This document shows positions 48,401-57,213 of a stretch of DNA of 64,000 bases, piece after piece. Made by a program: the position numbers and the translations under genes. Position 1 is the first letter of the stretch. The number at the start of each line of letters is the position of its first letter. The stretch spans positions 744,001 through 808,000 of the forward strand of contig NZ_CP012545.1 of NCBI RefSeq assembly GCF_004803835.1, written 5' to 3'. The notes under the pieces were generated by a model that was not told the origin of the DNA, ran no database searches, and was given only the letters and a program-made list of their open reading frames with translations. This DNA is from Campylobacter sp. RM6914. GTDB lineage: Bacteria > Campylobacterota > Campylobacteria > Campylobacterales > Campylobacteraceae.

Positions 48401-49354
48401 ATGAAATTAAGTGAAATTGCACAAAAAACGGGCGCGAGTTTTGACGGAGAAGATATTGAAATTTTTGCATTAAATTCTCTTAAAAATGCAAATAAAGCCG
48501 AACTTACGTATTGTGACGGCGAGAAAAATGCTAAATTTATAAGCGGTTCAAATGCGGGAGCAATTTTAGTAACTAAAAATTTACTTGAATTCGTTCCTTC
48601 GGGCATGACGGCACTGGTGTGTGATAATCCACATTTAGCGTTTGCCATACTTAGTAAGGATTACGCAAAGCCGTTATTTTGCGAGAAAAAAGACTCAAGC
48701 ATAGATCCTAGCGCAAATATAATGCCAAATGTATATATCGGATCAAATGTTGTGGTTGGGGAAAATACCGTCATTATGGCGGGGGCATTTTTAGGCGATA
48801 ATGTAAAAATCGGCAAAAACTGCATAATCCATCCAAACGTAGTGATATATAACGACTGTATCGTAGGTGATGAGTGTCATTTGCTTGCAAATTGTGTCAT
48901 AGGCTCTGACGGGTTTGGTTATGCACATACAAAAACAGGCGAGCATGTCAAAATTTACCACAACGGCAATGTTGTCTTAGGTAATTACGTAGAGATCGGT
49001 GCATGCACTACGATAGATAGAGGCGTGTTTGAAAGCACTATTGTGGCTGATTTTAGCAAGGTTGATAATTTGGTTCAAATAGGTCACAACTGTGAACTTG
49101 GCATGGGATGTCTTATCGTCTCACAAACAGGACTTGCTGGCTCAACTATACTTGGTAGAAACGTTGTTATGGGCGGACAAAGCGGTTCTGCAGGACATGT
49201 GAGTGTCGGCGACTTTGCGCAAGTAGCTGCACGTGGAGGCGTTAGCAAAAATTTAGAAGGCGGTAAAAAATACGCAGGAGCTTACCCTATAATGGAGCTT
49301 GCAGAGCAGTTTAAATTGCAGGCTAAAATTTCACGATTTTTTAAGAAAAAATAA
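48401..49354 (+). CDS. lpxD: UDP-3-O-(3-hydroxyacyl)glucosamine N-acyltransferase
   Basis: A 317-residue lipid A biosynthesis acyltransferase adding the N-linked hydroxyacyl chain. The N-terminal uridine-binding domain (about 1-95) is followed by a left-handed beta-helix of hexapeptide repeats (VYIGSNVVVGENTVIMAG). The active-site motif GSDGFGYAHTK is near 168-178 and the catalytic His is likely in VQIGHNCELG (near 227). The C-terminal helix ends in FKKK. Starting 1 bp after ilvN, it is probably co-transcribed with ilvBN, an unusual mix of amino-acid and envelope functions. Confidence 0.94.
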   Translation: MKLSEIAQKTGASFDGEDIEIFALNSLKNANKAELTYCDGEKNAKFISGSNAGAILVTKNLLEFVPSGMTALVCDNPHLAFAILSKDYAKPLFCEKKDSSIDPSANIMPNVYIGSNVVVGENTVIMAGAFLGDNVKIGKNCIIHPNVVIYNDCIVGDECHLLANCVIGSDGFGYAHTKTGEHVKIYHNGNVVLGNYVEIGACTTIDRGVFESTIVADFSKVDNLVQIGHNCELGMGCLIVSQTGLAGSTILGRNVVMGGQSGSAGHVSVGDFAQVAARGGVSKNLEGGKKYAGAYPIMELAEQFKLQAKISRFFKKK

Positions 49355-49359
49355 AATTT

Positions 49360-49391
49360 AACGAAGCTTTGTGTAAGCCAAAGGCTTCGTT
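49360..49391. terminator. Bidirectional terminator hairpin after lpxD
   Basis: AACGAAGCTTTG pairs with CAAAG-g-CTTCGTT (one bulged G) around a 7-nt loop. It is U-rich downstream on both strands (TTCTACTTTTT on plus, TTAAATTTTATTTTTT on minus), so it can end both lpxD and the CorA-like gene. Confidence 0.75.
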
Positions 49392-49392
49392 T

Positions 49393-50080
49393 CTACTTTT
49401 TAAGCCAAAATACAAAAATCAAAATCATAACAATGACAAGCATCGCTATGCTTAGCACAAAGGTTCCATTTTTCATCTGGCTTAGAAACATTCCGCTTGT
49501 ATTCATCCCAAAAAAACTTGTGATAAAATTTAACGGCAAAAATAGCAATGAAAGCAGAGTTAGCGTATAGATGTTGCGGTTTATCTTCTCGTTTCTTATG
49601 TTTTGTATATAGTTAAATATCTCTTCGGCTTTTACGGCATTTTCATTTACTACGTTTTTAAAGATATTTGCTTCATATGTATAGTTTTGCAGTAGTTTTT
49701 TTAATGCAGGCTGTTCGTTTTGACATATGGCAAGTGCTTCGTAAAAGTGTGAAATTTTGTTTTGAAATTTATGAATTTCATACTTTAAAACAGGGTGTTT
49801 TTTATAAAATTTGAAAAATACCTATGGTTTGTATAAATTTTTTCATAACTTTCAAGCTGGGCTGAGTGTTCTAAATTTTATTTCTAAACTCACTTGTTAT
49901 CTTCTTAATGACGACGATAAAATCGTTAGCGTTTATTTGTGTTATGCCGTCATCTGTGTAAATTTTACCCTCTTTAAAGATAAATTTATAACTTTTAGCA
50001 CTATCGTCTGTTGCAAGGTATAAATACTCATACATATCGGTGTAAAAATACCCCGATATACTACGAACTATATCAGTCAT
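49393..50080 (-). pseudogene. CorA-like Mg2+ transporter gene broken by two frameshifts
   Basis: Three consecutive minus-strand frames join into one CorA-family protein of about 230 residues. The N-terminal 69 codons (50080-49871, [18 protein letters not shown]...) end at TAG. The next ~20 residues, LEHSAQLESYEKIYTNHRYF, are in a second frame. The C-terminal part, HPVLKYEIHKF onward, is in a third frame and includes LPLNFITSFFGMNTSGMF with the family GMN signature and two final helices, stopping at 49393. Each junction needs one missing base, and both fall in A/T runs. The start overlaps tgt by 8 bp. This is either a recent pseudogene or two sequencing errors. Confidence 0.82.
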
Positions 50081-51200
50081 TTACTTTTCTTTTTGCGTAA
50101 AAGTTGATTTTAAATTTAGCAAACTCACCATTTGCTATCGCCTCGCGAATTTGTTTCATTAAATTTAGATAATAGTGTAGGTTATGTAGGCTTGCAAGAC
50201 GGAAAAATGTAAGCTCACGTGCCTTAAACAGGTGGTTTAAATACCCGCGCGAGTAGTTACGACAGGTATAGCAGTCACACTCTGAATCTATCGGCGCATG
50301 ATCATTTATAAATTTGGCCGATTTCACATTTATCTTGCCAAAGCTTGTAAAAAGCGTGCCATTTCTTGCGTTACGTGTAGGCATAACACAGTCAAACATA
50401 TCTACTCCGCGTTCTACGTTTTCTACCAAGTCTTCAGGTGTGCCTACGCCCATGAGATAGCGCGGACGCGCCGGGTCGGTAAATGGTATCACTCCCTCAA
50501 CCGTGTCATACATCTCTTGGTTGCTTTCGCCAACACTAAGCCCGCCGATAGCAAGACCGTCAAAGTCCATCTCGCAAAGCGACTGTGCACAAAATTTACG
50601 TGCCTCATAGTCCGTGCCACCTTGGATGATACCAAAGATATTTTGCTTAAGACCCACGCCCTCATTTTGTTTAAATTTATGATATCTTATCGCTTCATCA
50701 GCCCATTTAATCGTGCGTTTTAGGCTTAGCTCTACGCGCTTTTTCTCAGCAGGAAGTGCCACAAGGTCATCAAGTATCATCATAATGTCGCTTCCTAAGT
50801 CATACTGTGTATCAAGCACGCTTTTTGGTGTGAAGTAGTGAGTTGAGCCATCGATGTGGCTCTTAAATTTTATACCGCCATCGTCATTTTTGGTGTTTGA
50901 ACGAAGTGAGAAAGCTTGAAATCCACCGCTATCGGTTAAAAACGAGCGGTCAAATTTAGAAAATCCATGAAGTCCGCCAAACTCTTTTACTATATTGCTT
51001 CCTGGGCGCAAGTACATGTGGTATGTGTTTGCGAGTATGATTTTAGCGTCTAGTATTTCTTTCATATCGGTAGCGTCTAAGCTCTTTACAGCGCCAACCG
51101 TGCCAACAGGCATGAAAACGGGTGTAGCGATCTCTGAGTGAGCTGTTTTTAATATACCGGTTCTTGCGTTACCATCGGTTTTTGTTACTTTAAATTCCAT
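50073..51200 (-). CDS. tgt: tRNA-guanine transglycosylase (queuosine synthesis)
   Basis: A 375-residue TIM-barrel enzyme exchanging guanine 34 for preQ1 in tRNAs with GUN anticodons. The substrate-binding region is [14 protein letters not shown] (near residue 87-100), the nucleophile Asp is in [18 protein letters not shown], and the zinc site is the Cys-x-Cys-x2-Cys-...-His of [17 protein letters not shown]. Length is normal. The 3' end overlaps the CorA-like reading frame by 8 bp. It is divergent from mlaE across 121 bp that contain a perfect inverted repeat. Confidence 0.95.
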   Translation of the reverse strand: MEFKVTKTDGNARTGILKTAHSEIATPVFMPVGTVGAVKSLDATDMKEILDAKIILANTYHMYLRPGSNIVKEFGGLHGFSKFDRSFLTDSGGFQAFSLRSNTKNDDGGIKFKSHIDGSTHYFTPKSVLDTQYDLGSDIMMILDDLVALPAEKKRVELSLKRTIKWADEAIRYHKFKQNEGVGLKQNIFGIIQGGTDYEARKFCAQSLCEMDFDGLAIGGLSVGESNQEMYDTVEGVIPFTDPARPRYLMGVGTPEDLVENVERGVDMFDCVMPTRNARNGTLFTSFGKINVKSAKFINDHAPIDSECDCYTCRNYSRGYLNHLFKARELTFFRLASLHNLHYYLNLMKQIREAIANGEFAKFKINFYAKRKVND

Positions 51201-51269
51201 TTGTTTTCCTTTTCTTAAACCGCGATTTTAGCAAAAAAATGTTTATTTTGAAATTTTATCTTGCTTTTA

Positions 51270-51297
51270 TAGGTTTTAAAGTAAAATTTAAAACCTA
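51270..51297. promoter_or_regulatory. Perfect 11-6-11 inverted repeat between tgt and mlaE
   Basis: TAGGTTTTAAA (51270-51280) and TTTAAAACCTA (51287-51297) are exact inverted copies around GTAAAA. It ends 24 bp before the mlaE start and lies 69 bp upstream of tgt, so it may be a shared operator or a leader hairpin of the mlaE mRNA. It has no U tract typical of termination. Confidence 0.5.
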
Positions 51298-51321
51298 ATT
51301 ATCGCATTTTAAGGAAAATTT

Positions 51322-52428
51322 TTGTCAAACTCACAAAGTATCGTTTTTACAAAAAACCAGAGCTTGGCTAAGCTTATTTTTAAAGAAGATGTGAGCTATA
51401 AAGATGCGAAAAATTTACGACCTATTTTTTTAACATTATCAAAATTTAACGGCGATATCGAGATAGATATGACGGAGCTTGAAAGGGTGGATTACTCCGT
51501 TTTGATCCTACTTAAGAATAGCATTAAAAACAAAAAATACGATATAAAAGTTAATAATCCAAAAATCAAAGCCATGTTAAATTTAGTCAATGATAAAAAT
51601 ATCGACACAAGTTATTTCCCCGCTCAAAACAAGCTAAATTTCTTCGCTCGTTTAGGTGAGAAAATTTGCGACGGAATTTTAAATTTATTGGAATTTTCTG
51701 CATTTTTGGGTGAATTTATCATCAAAACTCTTAAAATTTTAATTAACCCCACTCAGCTTAGGTTTAAAGAATTTAGTAACTACATAAAAGACGCCGGCGT
51801 AAATGCCGTGTTTATCGTATCTTTGACCGCATTTTTGATAGGTGTAGTACTTGCTTATCTTGGAAGTTCCATGCTTGCAAATTTTGGAGCAAGCATATTT
51901 ATAGTTGAGATAATGGGAATTTTGACTCTTCGTGAGGTCGCTCCGCTTATTGCAGCTATCGTAGTTGCAGGTAGATCGGCATCAAGCTTTACTGCTCAAA
52001 TAGGCGTTATGAAGCTAACCGAAGAGATAGATGCGATGAAAACGATGGGCTTTAAACCGTTTAATTTTCTAGTTCTTCCTCGTATTATAGCTATGGTTTT
52101 GTGCCTGCCTGTGATAATTTTTATCACTGATGCGGTTAGTATATTTGGGCAGATGTTAGTTTGTGAAAATTTGCTAGATATAAGCTTTAACGACTATCTT
52201 GCTAGGTTTAAAGATATGATCGAAATTCGGCATTTTGTAGTCGGTATGATAAAAGCACCGTTTTTTGGTGCAGTCATAGCGATAATTGGCTGCATGAGAG
52301 GGTTTGGAGTAAGTCAAAGCGCTCAAAGTCTTGGTGAGATGACTACGATAAGTGTTGTAAATGCGATATTTTGGGTTATAGCGCTTGATGCGTTTTTTGC
52401 GATAATTTTTATGTGGTTAGAGATATGA
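51322..52428 (+). CDS. mlaE: MlaE-type lipid ABC transporter permease with STAS domain
   Basis: A 368-residue inner-membrane permease of the Mla retrograde phospholipid system. Residues ~1-95 form a STAS-like cytoplasmic domain (LTLSKFNGDIEIDMTELERV), and residues ~115-368 the MlaE fold (MLANFGASIFIVEIMGILTL, TLREVAPLIAAIVVAGRSAS, FGVSQSAQSLGEMTTISVV). Fusion to STAS is common in this family; E. coli uses a separate MlaB. The start is TTG with AAGGA upstream. From memory the C. jejuni counterparts are the iam (invasion-associated marker) genes. It overlaps the ATPase gene by 4 bp. Confidence 0.9.
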   Translation: MSNSQSIVFTKNQSLAKLIFKEDVSYKDAKNLRPIFLTLSKFNGDIEIDMTELERVDYSVLILLKNSIKNKKYDIKVNNPKIKAMLNLVNDKNIDTSYFPAQNKLNFFARLGEKICDGILNLLEFSAFLGEFIIKTLKILINPTQLRFKEFSNYIKDAGVNAVFIVSLTAFLIGVVLAYLGSSMLANFGASIFIVEIMGILTLREVAPLIAAIVVAGRSASSFTAQIGVMKLTEEIDAMKTMGFKPFNFLVLPRIIAMVLCLPVIIFITDAVSIFGQMLVCENLLDISFNDYLARFKDMIEIRHFVVGMIKAPFFGAVIAIIGCMRGFGVSQSAQSLGEMTTISVVNAIFWVIALDAFFAIIFMWLEI

Positions 52429-53165
52429 GAGATATTATTAGGGGTGAAAATATCACGACAAGTTACGGCGAACGTATAATGCACGATAATGTCAGCTGGA
52501 GTATCAAGGAGGCTGAAATTTACGGCTTTTTGGGTGGTAGCGGTAGCGGCAAAACAACACTTATGAAGACGATGATATATTTAAAAGAGCCAAATTTGGG
52601 CGATATCTACTTTGATGGCGTAAATATGTGGAAAAGTGATATCGCAACACAAGCTAAGATAAAGCTTGAAAGCGGGACGATGTTTCAGTTTGGTGCGCTT
52701 TATAGCTCTATGACGATACTTGATAATGTCGGTGTTATGCTGGTTGAATACTCTAAATTTAGCAAGCGACAGATAGATGAGATCGCGATGTTTTGGATAC
52801 AAAAGGTAGGCCTTAAAAAAGAGGCGGCTTCATTATATCCAAGTGAGCTTAGCGGTGGTATGAAAAAACGTGCTGCACTTGCGCGAGCTCTTGTGCTTAG
52901 CCCTAAAGTTTTATTTTTAGATGAGCCAAATAGCGGACTTGATCCCGTTAGTTCACGTCAAATGGACTCTCTTGTAAGGGATTTGAGGGATTCGCTTGGG
53001 CTTACGGTTGTTATGGTTACTCACGATGCAGACAGTATCTTTGATATACTTGATCGTTTTTTGATAATAGAAAATAAAAAAATCGCCTTTGAGGGAACAC
53101 TAAGTGAGCTTGAAAAAGCCGATCGAAACCCTCTTGAAGAGTTGTTTAAATCAAGGAAAAAATAA
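52425..53165 (+). CDS. mlaF: MlaF-type ABC transporter ATPase
   Basis: A 246-residue ATPase energising MlaE. It has Walker A GGSGSGKTTL, signature ELSGGMKKRAALARAL (the LSGGM variant usual for MlaF), Walker B LFLDEPNSGLDPVSS and the switch His in VTHDADS. I choose the ATG at 52425, overlapping the mlaE stop as ATGA, over a GTG at 52413. The MCE protein gene starts at its last base. Confidence 0.92.
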   Translation: MRDIIRGENITTSYGERIMHDNVSWSIKEAEIYGFLGGSGSGKTTLMKTMIYLKEPNLGDIYFDGVNMWKSDIATQAKIKLESGTMFQFGALYSSMTILDNVGVMLVEYSKFSKRQIDEIAMFWIQKVGLKKEAASLYPSELSGGMKKRAALARALVLSPKVLFLDEPNSGLDPVSSRQMDSLVRDLRDSLGLTVVMVTHDADSIFDILDRFLIIENKKIAFEGTLSELEKADRNPLEELFKSRKK

Positions 53166-54091
53166 TGGAAAATAGAAATTCCTATACCATAGTCGGTATG
53201 TTTTTTATAACCTGCCTTAGCGCACTTGCCGTATTTATCTGGTGGATGACAAATAACGACACGAAGCTTGATTATGTTAATTACTATATAAGGACAAACG
53301 AGCTTCCAAGCGGTGTTAAGGCTGACTCTTTGGTTAAATTTATAGGAGTTCCCGCAGGAAGTGTTAGTAGGATCGACTTTGTAAAAGATAGCAGTGCTTT
53401 AATCGAAATAACACTAAAGATTAGAGATGATCTACCTATTAAAAAAGACAGTGTGGCAAGTATCGAGCTTCATCCTATAAGTGGAGTTGCAACGATAAAC
53501 ATAAGTCGTGGAACACAAGACTTTAAAAAGGATGAACGTTTGGTTTTAGAACTTGAGGCTAGTTTGTTTTCAAAGCTTGGAAATAACGCTCAAAATATCA
53601 CAGAAAAGCTAAGTCAAAGCCTTGATAAGCTTGATAATTTCTTCTCTGATAAAAATATGGCCCACTTACAGTCGATCCTTGAAAACATCGATGCGTTCAC
53701 TAAAGAGCTAAATGATAAAGAGAGCATGGCAAATGCAAAAGTCATGGTGGAAAATTTAAAAAACATAACATCCGATTTTGAAAAAGCACAGATAAAAGAA
53801 CTTGTGTCAAATTTAAACGGGCTTGTTGACAGTTCAAATTCTTTTGTGGTTTCTGCTGACAAAAATGCGAAAGAATTTTCCTCTTTGCAACAGCTGTTAA
53901 GACAAAAGCTACAAGACGGCGAGTATGACCTTAAAAATGCGCTAAGCCCAACCATGCTTGAGGCGACTAAATTTCTAAGTGATTTTCAAAAAACATTAAG
54001 AGAATTTAGAGGTGCGCTTTATCGTTTGGAAGATAACCCTTATGAATTTTTCTTTAAAGATGTAGAAAATAAAAAACAAAATGGAGAGTGA
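53165..54091 (+). CDS. MlaD-type MCE-domain protein
   Basis: A 308-residue anchored periplasmic protein. One N-terminal helix (about 8-29) is followed by a single MCE domain (about 38-115, GVKADSLVKFIGVPAGSVS and HPISGVATINIS), then a long helical coiled region (about 130-270, LSQSLDKLDNFFSDKN). MCE hexamers form a lipid channel on the MlaE/MlaF complex. The long helical tail is unlike the short E. coli MlaD (183 residues) and recalls PqiB/LetB-like tunnel extensions. It ends inside the sequence before the lipoprotein gene. Confidence 0.88.
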   Translation: MENRNSYTIVGMFFITCLSALAVFIWWMTNNDTKLDYVNYYIRTNELPSGVKADSLVKFIGVPAGSVSRIDFVKDSSALIEITLKIRDDLPIKKDSVASIELHPISGVATINISRGTQDFKKDERLVLELEASLFSKLGNNAQNITEKLSQSLDKLDNFFSDKNMAHLQSILENIDAFTKELNDKESMANAKVMVENLKNITSDFEKAQIKELVSNLNGLVDSSNSFVVSADKNAKEFSSLQQLLRQKLQDGEYDLKNALSPTMLEATKFLSDFQKTLREFRGALYRLEDNPYEFFFKDVENKKQNGE

Positions 54092-54092
54092 A

Positions 54093-54653
54093 ATGAGAAA
54101 ATTTACATTAGCCCTTGTATCTTTGATAATCTTAAGCGGTTGTTCGATAAAAACAACGGTTGCGCAACCGGATATGTATGAAATTTACTACTCAAACAAG
54201 GAGTGCAGGGCAGTTAAAAATGCTTCTAAAAATATCTACATAGATAGCGTAAGTGCGCTTGATCTAGTAGATAGTAGGAGAATTTTAATCGTTGCCGAAA
54301 ATAATAAGATAAGATACTTAGACGATGCAAAATTTGTAGCTATGCCAAGTGAGATGATATACAAAGCGCTTGTGAAAGGGGTTTACTCAAACTGCGGTCT
54401 ATCTCCTGTTTTTGCACCAGGCACAAATGACAGCAGGCTAAAGGTAAATTTAATCTCACTTCAAATAAGAGGCGATAAGGCTGAAGTAACGATGGCCTAT
54501 GAACTGTTTAACGCCTCAAGATCGATAAAGTCAGGGATAATAAACAAAGAACTTTTTTGTCCGGATCCTAGCTCAAAAACAGTATTTGAAACTATAAACA
54601 AAACCGTCAATATAGCGATCGATACGCTTTTGTCTGAAATTGTGATAGATTAA
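54093..54653 (+). CDS. ABC-type transport auxiliary lipoprotein
   Basis: A 186-residue lipoprotein: signal peptide with lipobox LIILSGC, lipidated Cys at about residue 17. The rest fits the ABC_trans_aux/PqiC-like family, which partners MCE transporters at the outer membrane (NIYIDSVSALDLVDSRRI, and the late LNASRSIKSGII-like segment). The ATG at 54093 is preceded by GGAGAG; the ATG at 54081 is an in-frame alternative inside the previous gene. It completes a four-gene mlaE-mlaF-mlaD-lipoprotein operon. Confidence 0.85.
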   Translation: MRKFTLALVSLIILSGCSIKTTVAQPDMYEIYYSNKECRAVKNASKNIYIDSVSALDLVDSRRILIVAENNKIRYLDDAKFVAMPSEMIYKALVKGVYSNCGLSPVFAPGTNDSRLKVNLISLQIRGDKAEVTMAYELFNASRSIKSGIINKELFCPDPSSKTVFETINKTVNIAIDTLLSEIVID

Positions 54654-54692
54654 GTCCGTTTTGCTATAATGCCGCCTTTAATGGGAGTATTT

Positions 54693-56117
54693 ATGAAAAA
54701 AATTTTAATAATAGCAGACGGAATACTTGCTGAAAATTTTATTAAAAGACTTTTAAAAGCAAAGTCCGTATCTCATCACTATACGATCGTTATCGAAAAA
54801 AACGGGATCATATCAGATGATATGAATCTTGAAAATTTTAGTTTTTATTATTTTGATCCGACAAGCTTTTCTAAGCTAAAAGGTGTTGCTGATGGCTATT
54901 TTAGTCAGTTTCTAATAGTCATGCAAAACAAAGCCGATGCATTTGCTGCTTATGAAAATTTAAGAAAAATAAGTACTAGGACAGAGCTTGTTTTTATGAA
55001 TATATGGGAGCTTACAAAAGAGGAAAAAGAGCGCATAAGCTCGGATAAGCATTTGGAATTTGAAGATGTAAGGGAGATCGTCTCTTCTCGCTTGATGGAC
55101 TGTATGCCTGATGTTCCTGTTTTGGCTGACAACATTGGTCTTGGCGAGGGCGAGATAATGGAAGTAAAAGTGCCTATCGGCAGTGCATATATGTATAGGC
55201 ATATAAATGCCATTCAGCAAAAAAGGTGGAGAATTTCGCTTGTTTATCGTATGGGCGAGATAATACTTCCAAAGCCTAGCGTGATGATACAGCCAAACGA
55301 TACGCTTTTAATAGTTGGCGATCCTAACGTTTTGCAAAATGTTTATCGCTCTATAAAACGTGAGCCGGGACAGTTTCCAAGCCCTTTTGGAAACAATATC
55401 TATACGATAATAGACATGCATGAAATGAGTAAAGAGCGAGTTGCAAAGCTTATAGAAGATAGCTTGTTCTTAAATTCTAAGCTAAATAATAAGCGCTTGA
55501 TACTTAAGGTTTTAAATCCGACTTTGGGCAAAAATTTAGATATGCTAAAAAGCATAAAAGATAAAAAAATAAGCGTTTTGTTGGATTATTTCTCACAGGA
55601 TCTAGCTTATATAAAACAAGAAATTTTTAAATTAGATGTCGGTATGATCGTTAGCGATGATGAGTATTTCTTTAAATTTCAAAAATTTTTCTACTCGCTA
55701 AAACTACCTGTTTTAAAGACGGGCAAGCTAGACTTAAAACAGGTAAAAGAGGGTGTTATACTTGGAGAAGAGAGTCAAGAGATCGAAAATCAATCCGCCG
55801 TCATAATGGACTGTTGCGCGCAGCTTAGTCTTGATATGAAATTTTATCATTTTGATAGCCAAAATAGCGATAAAGACGCTTTGACAGAGCATTTTGAAAG
55901 TATAAGCAACCTATTTTCAAGACGTATAACCATAGAGAGTAGCAAAGACAAAAATCCTATCATAGCTTTAAAAAAAAGCAAAGATCTGTTGCATTTTGTG
56001 GTGTTTAACGAAAATATCGTTACCTCAAGCCCTTTTGCCTTTATGTCAAGAGACATGAATAGACTTTATAAAAAATTAAGTAACAATGCACAGCTTTTTG
56101 TGCCTACAAGTGTGTAA
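54693..56117 (+). CDS. TrkA-like protein with C-terminal RCK-type domain (COG3400-like)
   Basis: A 474-residue cytoplasmic protein. The N-terminus, KKILIIADGILAENFIKRLL, starts a Rossmann-like domain that lacks the usual GxGxxG. A TrkA-C type domain lies near residues 145-215 (VPIGSAYMYRHINAIQQKRW, LPKPSVMIQPNDTLLIVGD), and the second half is a further alpha/beta region of unknown role. It may gate an ion channel or sense nucleotides. No Trk channel gene is adjacent; a MscS-like channel gene is two genes downstream. The ATG at 54693 is preceded by GGGAG. Confidence 0.75.
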   Translation: MKKILIIADGILAENFIKRLLKAKSVSHHYTIVIEKNGIISDDMNLENFSFYYFDPTSFSKLKGVADGYFSQFLIVMQNKADAFAAYENLRKISTRTELVFMNIWELTKEEKERISSDKHLEFEDVREIVSSRLMDCMPDVPVLADNIGLGEGEIMEVKVPIGSAYMYRHINAIQQKRWRISLVYRMGEIILPKPSVMIQPNDTLLIVGDPNVLQNVYRSIKREPGQFPSPFGNNIYTIIDMHEMSKERVAKLIEDSLFLNSKLNNKRLILKVLNPTLGKNLDMLKSIKDKKISVLLDYFSQDLAYIKQEIFKLDVGMIVSDDEYFFKFQKFFYSLKLPVLKTGKLDLKQVKEGVILGEESQEIENQSAVIMDCCAQLSLDMKFYHFDSQNSDKDALTEHFESISNLFSRRITIESSKDKNPIIALKKSKDLLHFVVFNENIVTSSPFAFMSRDMNRLYKKLSNNAQLFVPTSV

Positions 56118-56172
56118 AATTTACTTAAATTTGAAAGAATTTGGCTAAAATATCCATAAATACGGAGTAAAT

Positions 56173-57213
56173 ATGCAAATAGATTTAAGATTAAAACAAA
56201 AAGAGCATGACTATAAGGTTTATATAAATGAGCTTGAGCGCATAGAGCTAAAAGGAAAAGTTGCGATCGTAACTAATCCAAAAGTCGCGGGACTTCATCT
56301 TAAAAGACTTCTTGATGTCTTAAAGTGCGATGATTATTTTATAGTTACTGTTCCTGACGGCGAAGAGTATAAAAATTTAACTACGGTTGAGAGCATCTTA
56401 GAGCAATTGTTTACAAGCCGTCTTGATAGAAGTAGCACGCTAATAGCTTTTGGTGGTGGCGTAATAAGCGACATGGTGGGTTTTGTGGCTAGTATTTATC
56501 AAAGAGGGATAAAATTTATAAACATCCCAACCACTCTTTTATCTCAGGTTGATGCAAGTGTAGGCGGAAAAACCGGAGTAAATAATAAATTTGGAAAGAA
56601 TTTGATCGGCTCTTTTTATCAGCCAGAAGCGGTTTACTGTGAAAGTAAATTTTTACAAACATTAGCCAAGCGCGAGTTTAGTGCAGGCGTAGCTGAGGCT
56701 ATCAAGATGGCTGTAACATTTGACAAAGAGATGTTTGAGTGGCTCGAAAATGCTGACTTAAACGATGAAAAAAATTTAGCAAATTTAATATATAAAGCAG
56801 TTGGCATAAAAGCAAATGTTGTTATGGACGACGAGAAAGAAAAAAGCGTAAGGGCTGTTTTAAACTATGGCCATACATTTGCCCATGTAATAGAAAACCA
56901 AACAAACTATAAAACCTATCTTCACGGAGAAGCTGTTGCCATCGGTATAAACATGGCAAATGCTCTTGCTTTGCACTTGGGTTTAATGAGTAAAGAAGAG
57001 GTTGAAAGAGTTAAGAGGCTCTTGTTAAAATTTGACTTGCCGACAAGCTATAAGATAAATGACGAAGAACTATTTTGCGACGCATTTTTCCTTGATAAAA
57101 AGAGTGAAAATAGCAAGATAAAATTTATCCTTGCAGACGGCATTGGAAATGCGGTTATAAAAGATAACATATCAAAAAGTGATGTTTTAAAAGTTTTAAG
57201 AGAATTTAAATGA
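56173..57213 (+). CDS. aroB: 3-dehydroquinate synthase
   Basis: A 346-residue NAD- and zinc-dependent enzyme, second step of the shikimate pathway. Motifs: [49 protein letters not shown], and metal ligands in [19 protein letters not shown] and [13 protein letters not shown]. Length is normal. AGGAG-like GGAG precedes the ATG. It overlaps the MscS gene by 4 bp and begins the aroB-mscS-mtaB-ftsH-like-mogA run. Confidence 0.95.
   Translation: MQIDLRLKQKEHDYKVYINELERIELKGKVAIVTNPKVAGLHLKRLLDVLKCDDYFIVTVPDGEEYKNLTTVESILEQLFTSRLDRSSTLIAFGGGVISDMVGFVASIYQRGIKFINIPTTLLSQVDASVGGKTGVNNKFGKNLIGSFYQPEAVYCESKFLQTLAKREFSAGVAEAIKMAVTFDKEMFEWLENADLNDEKNLANLIYKAVGIKANVVMDDEKEKSVRAVLNYGHTFAHVIENQTNYKTYLHGEAVAIGINMANALALHLGLMSKEEVERVKRLLLKFDLPTSYKINDEELFCDAFFLDKKSENSKIKFILADGIGNAVIKDNISKSDVLKVLREFK

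Noticed and set aside
49811-50023. Plus-strand 70-codon ORF
   Set aside because: It runs antisense to the frameshifted CorA-like gene, which has clear homology; the plus ORF has no recognisable domain.
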